A model generated the notes under the pieces. That model had not been told where the DNA came from. It saw only the letters and a program-made list of their open reading frames with translations, and ran no database searches. A DNA stretch of 64,000 bases. Source: Candidatus Omnitrophota bacterium (GTDB taxonomy: Bacteria > Omnitrophota > Gorgyraeia > Aquiviventales > Aquiviventaceae). A program made the translations under genes and the position numbers. The DNA is taken from assembly GCA_030697665.1 (NCBI GenBank), contig JAUYPJ010000098.1, positions 1 through 64,000 on the forward strand, written 5' to 3'. Positions 62,359-64,000 of the stretch are shown piece by piece. Within the stretch, counting starts at the first letter, position 1; each line of letters begins with the position of its first letter.

Positions 62359-62411
62359 TTCTGATTTCTGGCTTCGGACTTCCGGCCTCTGCCGTCTGCT
62401 TTCTGCCTTCC
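62359..62411. repeat. Degenerate 7-mer tandem tract (TTCTGCC type)
   Basis: About seven units following TTCnGnC (TTCTGGC, TTCGGAC, TTCCGGC, CTCTGCC, GTCTGCT, TTCTGCC) upstream of the lower-GC hypothetical gene. No opposed arm is seen. Confidence 0.65.
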
Positions 62412-62430
62412 GAAACCTCGGAGGCGGTCC

Positions 62431-62811
62431 TCAGTGGGCCGCCTCGGCTGCCTTGGCAAATACCAGGTCTCGGATGTCCAGTTCGATGAAGAAGGTGTCG
62501 ACCTTCTGGATGTTGCCGCGCACACGGACGGATGCGCCGACTTCCAACCGTCTCAGTTTTGGATATTTCCGTAGAGAGACGTTGCCGCGAATCATCCTCA
62601 TGCTATACGGCTCGATATTGAAGTACAGGTGCGCCTCACCGGGACGCCCCTCTTGAGCATTGGCGAACGTCAGAGGCCAATCACCTTCCATGCCGCAGTA
62701 GGCGCGCGCGGCCTGCTGCCGCATGAGTGGCGGCTGCGCCTTGATCTCTTTGAAAATTGCTGAGAGGTCAGGCGTGTGAATCCTCGAAGCACTGTATGTT
62801 TTAGCTGACAT
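62431..62811 (-). CDS. Hypothetical protein, possible OB fold
   Basis: 126 residues, not recognised. Residues about 60-120 alternate beta strands (HLYFNIEPYSMRMIRGNVSL, GASVRVRGNIQKVDTFFIELDI), a pattern like the tRNA_anti/OB-fold proteins that hold a ligand or nucleic acid. Its start overlaps the end of the small coiled-coil gene by 11 bases, so the two are likely co-translated. Function unknown. Confidence 0.6.
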   Translation of the reverse strand: MSAKTYSASRIHTPDLSAIFKEIKAQPPLMRQQAARAYCGMEGDWPLTFANAQEGRPGEAHLYFNIEPYSMRMIRGNVSLRKYPKLRRLEVGASVRVRGNIQKVDTFFIELDIRDLVFAKAAEAAH

Positions 62812-63019
62812 GGGTGTGCTCCCGCACCTCTTTCACGAGGCCCTTGATACCAACTCGCATGTCACGAAACCCGATTTCCATCTCATGCCGAACGCCTTGC
62901 AACCCCTGGCCGATCTTCCCGTCAAGATTTGTCACCTTCTCCGAAAGCACGTTGTACTGTCGCTCGACCCGCTCGAGCAACACGCTGAACTGCCGTTCCC
63001 CTTCGGATCCTCTCGCCAT
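62801..63019 (-). CDS. Small coiled-coil protein
   Basis: 72 residues. ERQFSVLLERVERQYNVLSEKVTNLDGKIGQGL has hydrophobic residues at heptad spacing, so the protein is probably a coiled coil over most of its length. Followed with overlap by the OB-like gene. No named family recognised. Confidence 0.6.
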   Translation of the reverse strand: MARGSEGERQFSVLLERVERQYNVLSEKVTNLDGKIGQGLQGVRHEMEIGFRDMRVGIKGLVKEVREHTHVS

Positions 63020-63115
63020 GCCCTTCTCCCACGCCGGGCCGCTCAGCCACTGCCCAACTGTTCGCCAGCTCTTTGATCGAAGTCAGGAATCCTCGCGCCC
63101 GACGCTCCCTCGCCC

Positions 63116-63388
63116 CTACTTGAGGTACTCTTCCAATGGAATCGCAGGCAGGGTCTCGGCTTTCAGGCCAAGCTCATCAAACAATTCTGCGCTCAGCTTC
63201 GCGATCACCTTATCATGAGGCGCCTCGATGATTGAGATCAAGTCGTAACGGCCTAACGTGATGTAGGCGTGATGCAGCTTCGCTCCACGTCGCCTGATGA
63301 TCTCTTTGGCCTTCTCAAGGCGTTTCTTGGCATCGGTCCCCAATGAGTGCCGTTCGGTAAAACGCACAAGCCGCACGTAGAGCGCCAT
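63116..63388 (-). CDS. GYD domain protein
   Basis: 90 residues. YVRLVRFTERHSLGTDAKKRLEKAKEIIRRRGAKLHHAYITLGRYDLISIIEAP matches the GYD family, a small ferredoxin-like fold of unknown function named after its G-Y/R-Y-D motif (LGRYDLI). It starts 3 bases after the DUF971 gene's stop and so is in the same operon. Confidence 0.82.
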   Translation of the reverse strand: MALYVRLVRFTERHSLGTDAKKRLEKAKEIIRRRGAKLHHAYITLGRYDLISIIEAPHDKVIAKLSAELFDELGLKAETLPAIPLEEYLK

Positions 63389-63391
63389 CGG

Positions 63392-63721
63392 TTACCTCCT
63401 TTGACAGACTTCGCAAGGACACATCTTCCGCAAGCGGTCAAACGCGTAGATCCCGGTGGAGTGGCCGTCGGACCACTGGATCGTGATGGCGTAGCTGCCG
63501 ACGAGCTGGAGGCCCAGCGGCTTCACGTCGTCTGGGACCGACGCCGCCGTCACACGGCGTTCGCCCGTGACCTCATCCACGCAACCGGCGCACGGACACT
63601 GCAGCCGCAGATGCCGCGCCGGATAGACGCTCTCGTGCCCGTCCTGCCACGTCACCTTGAGGTCGAACAGATTCGCCCGCCCGATTTCCACCGGTACGGG
63701 CATCGTAGGATCAGCCGTCAT
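63392..63721 (-). CDS. DUF971 protein
   Basis: 109 residues. FDLKVTWQDGHESVYPARHLRLQCPCAGCVDEVTGERR and GSYAITIQWSDGHSTGIYAFDRLRKMCPC match DUF971, a small zinc-binding domain also found at the N-terminus of gamma-butyrobetaine hydroxylase and in some Fe-S assembly gene sets. The ATG overlaps the stop of the upstream small gene as ATGA, which sets the start. Function unknown. Confidence 0.85.
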   Translation of the reverse strand: MTADPTMPVPVEIGRANLFDLKVTWQDGHESVYPARHLRLQCPCAGCVDEVTGERRVTAASVPDDVKPLGLQLVGSYAITIQWSDGHSTGIYAFDRLRKMCPCEVCQRR

Positions 63722-63909
63722 CCTCGATGTTTCGTGGGACGTTCGTGACGTGCGAGCAAGGACATTCGGTTTTTTATCAAGTCGGGATTTGCCTGTAGAG
63801 CCCACTCAGCAAGTCCAAGGGCATACTGGAAGCGCTCCGAAGGAGACAATTTGAGCGCCTGGTCGACAAGGAGTTCTTTCGACGGATCCCGCGTACGTGG
63901 ACGCTTCAT
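63718..63909 (-). CDS. Small hypothetical protein coupled to a nucleotidyltransferase-like gene
   Basis: 63 residues, not recognised. KLSPSERFQYALGLAEWALQANPDL is a helical stretch typical of small proteins encoded next to AbiEii-like nucleotidyltransferases. Both ends overlap neighbours as ATGA, so this is one operon with DUF971 and the gene cut by the window edge. Confidence 0.6.
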   Translation of the reverse strand: MKRPRTRDPSKELLVDQALKLSPSERFQYALGLAEWALQANPDLIKNRMSLLARHERPTKHRG

Positions 63910-64000
63910 GATCGCACACGACGTTGGCGCGTTTTCTCTTGGATCAGTTCAAGGTACTCCACATCTTGAAGGTCTTGGATCCGGCCTGCGGATCGTTTCA
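63906..64000 (-). CDS. 3' end of a nucleotidyltransferase-like gene, cut by window edge
   Basis: The last 30 codons of a gene running in from the right edge: KRSAGRIQDLQDVEYLELIQ followed by EKTRQRRVRS and TGA. The GRxQDLxDVExLE pattern resembles the C-terminus of AbiEii/DUF6036-type nucleotidyltransferases (GRPxDLADIxxLE). Too little is visible for more than a tentative call. Stop overlaps the next start as ATGA. Confidence 0.5.
   Translation of the reverse strand, partial: KRSAGRIQDLQDVEYLELIQEKTRQRRVRS

Overview
The window is about 62% GC and gene-dense. Almost every gene is on the minus strand; the exceptions are an SDR gene at 2891 and a comF-lptF-lptG block at 29.9-33.1 kb. It has no rRNA, CRISPR array or transposase. 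The content is that of a Gram-negative, largely anaerobic bacterium: LPS export (lptD, lptF, lptG), heptose and sugar-nucleotide synthesis, two 2-oxoacid:ferredoxin oxidoreductases, archaeal-type phosphoglycerate mutase, archaeal-type class I aldolase, a GH57 glucanotransferase, and PTS proteins without a sugar permease. This fits an uncultured lineage such as Omnitrophota (OP3), but that is an inference from gene content only.

Region 1 (0-19.4 kb) is a surface-polysaccharide locus. It holds sugar epimerases, a GmhB-like phosphatase, an EPS-type MarR regulator, a B12/radical SAM protein, GT2 and GT39 glycosyltransferases, UXS, an HddC-like nucleotidyltransferase, a DegT aminotransferase, the dTDP-rhamnose genes (rfbA, rfbB, rfbC-like, rfbD) and ugd. 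A nucleotide-sugar dehydrogenase carries a full intein inserted exactly before its catalytic cysteine. Three GTTCA-N5-TGAAC palindromes and a good sigma-70 promoter mark the regulator region.

Region 2 (19.6-29.6 kb) has lptD, transaldolase, a ROK kinase, two tandem diguanylate cyclases, a MalK-type ATPase and accD. Region 3 (29.9-42.8 kb) has comF, lptF, lptG, ahcY, metK, a nucleotidyltransferase, ptsI, ptsH, GH57, yvcK and ptsN. Region 4 (42.9-45 kb) has four tRNA genes and aspA. Region 5 (45-60.7 kb) is central metabolism: two korAB pairs flanking a Rieske ferredoxin and a PP-loop protein, aldolase, thiC, cbiX-like, folE, pepA, apgM and a cysteine desulfurase homologue that lacks its PLP lysine. 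Region 6 (60.6-64 kb) is an accessory tail of small proteins: a retropepsin/DUF5678 pair, coiled-coil proteins, GYD, DUF971 and the edge of a nucleotidyltransferase-like gene.

The most unusual property is the intergenic DNA. More than twenty gaps hold short tandem tracts with a 7-base period (sometimes 8 or 9) whose unit sequence differs from site to site and which often occur as two opposed arms able to form a hairpin. Three further families of palindromic elements of about 75-160 bp are present. These repeats repeatedly supply the stop codon of one gene, and in one family the ribosome-binding site of the next, and they have entered reading frames (GH57, apgM, a diguanylate cyclase, the C-termini of rfbA and others).
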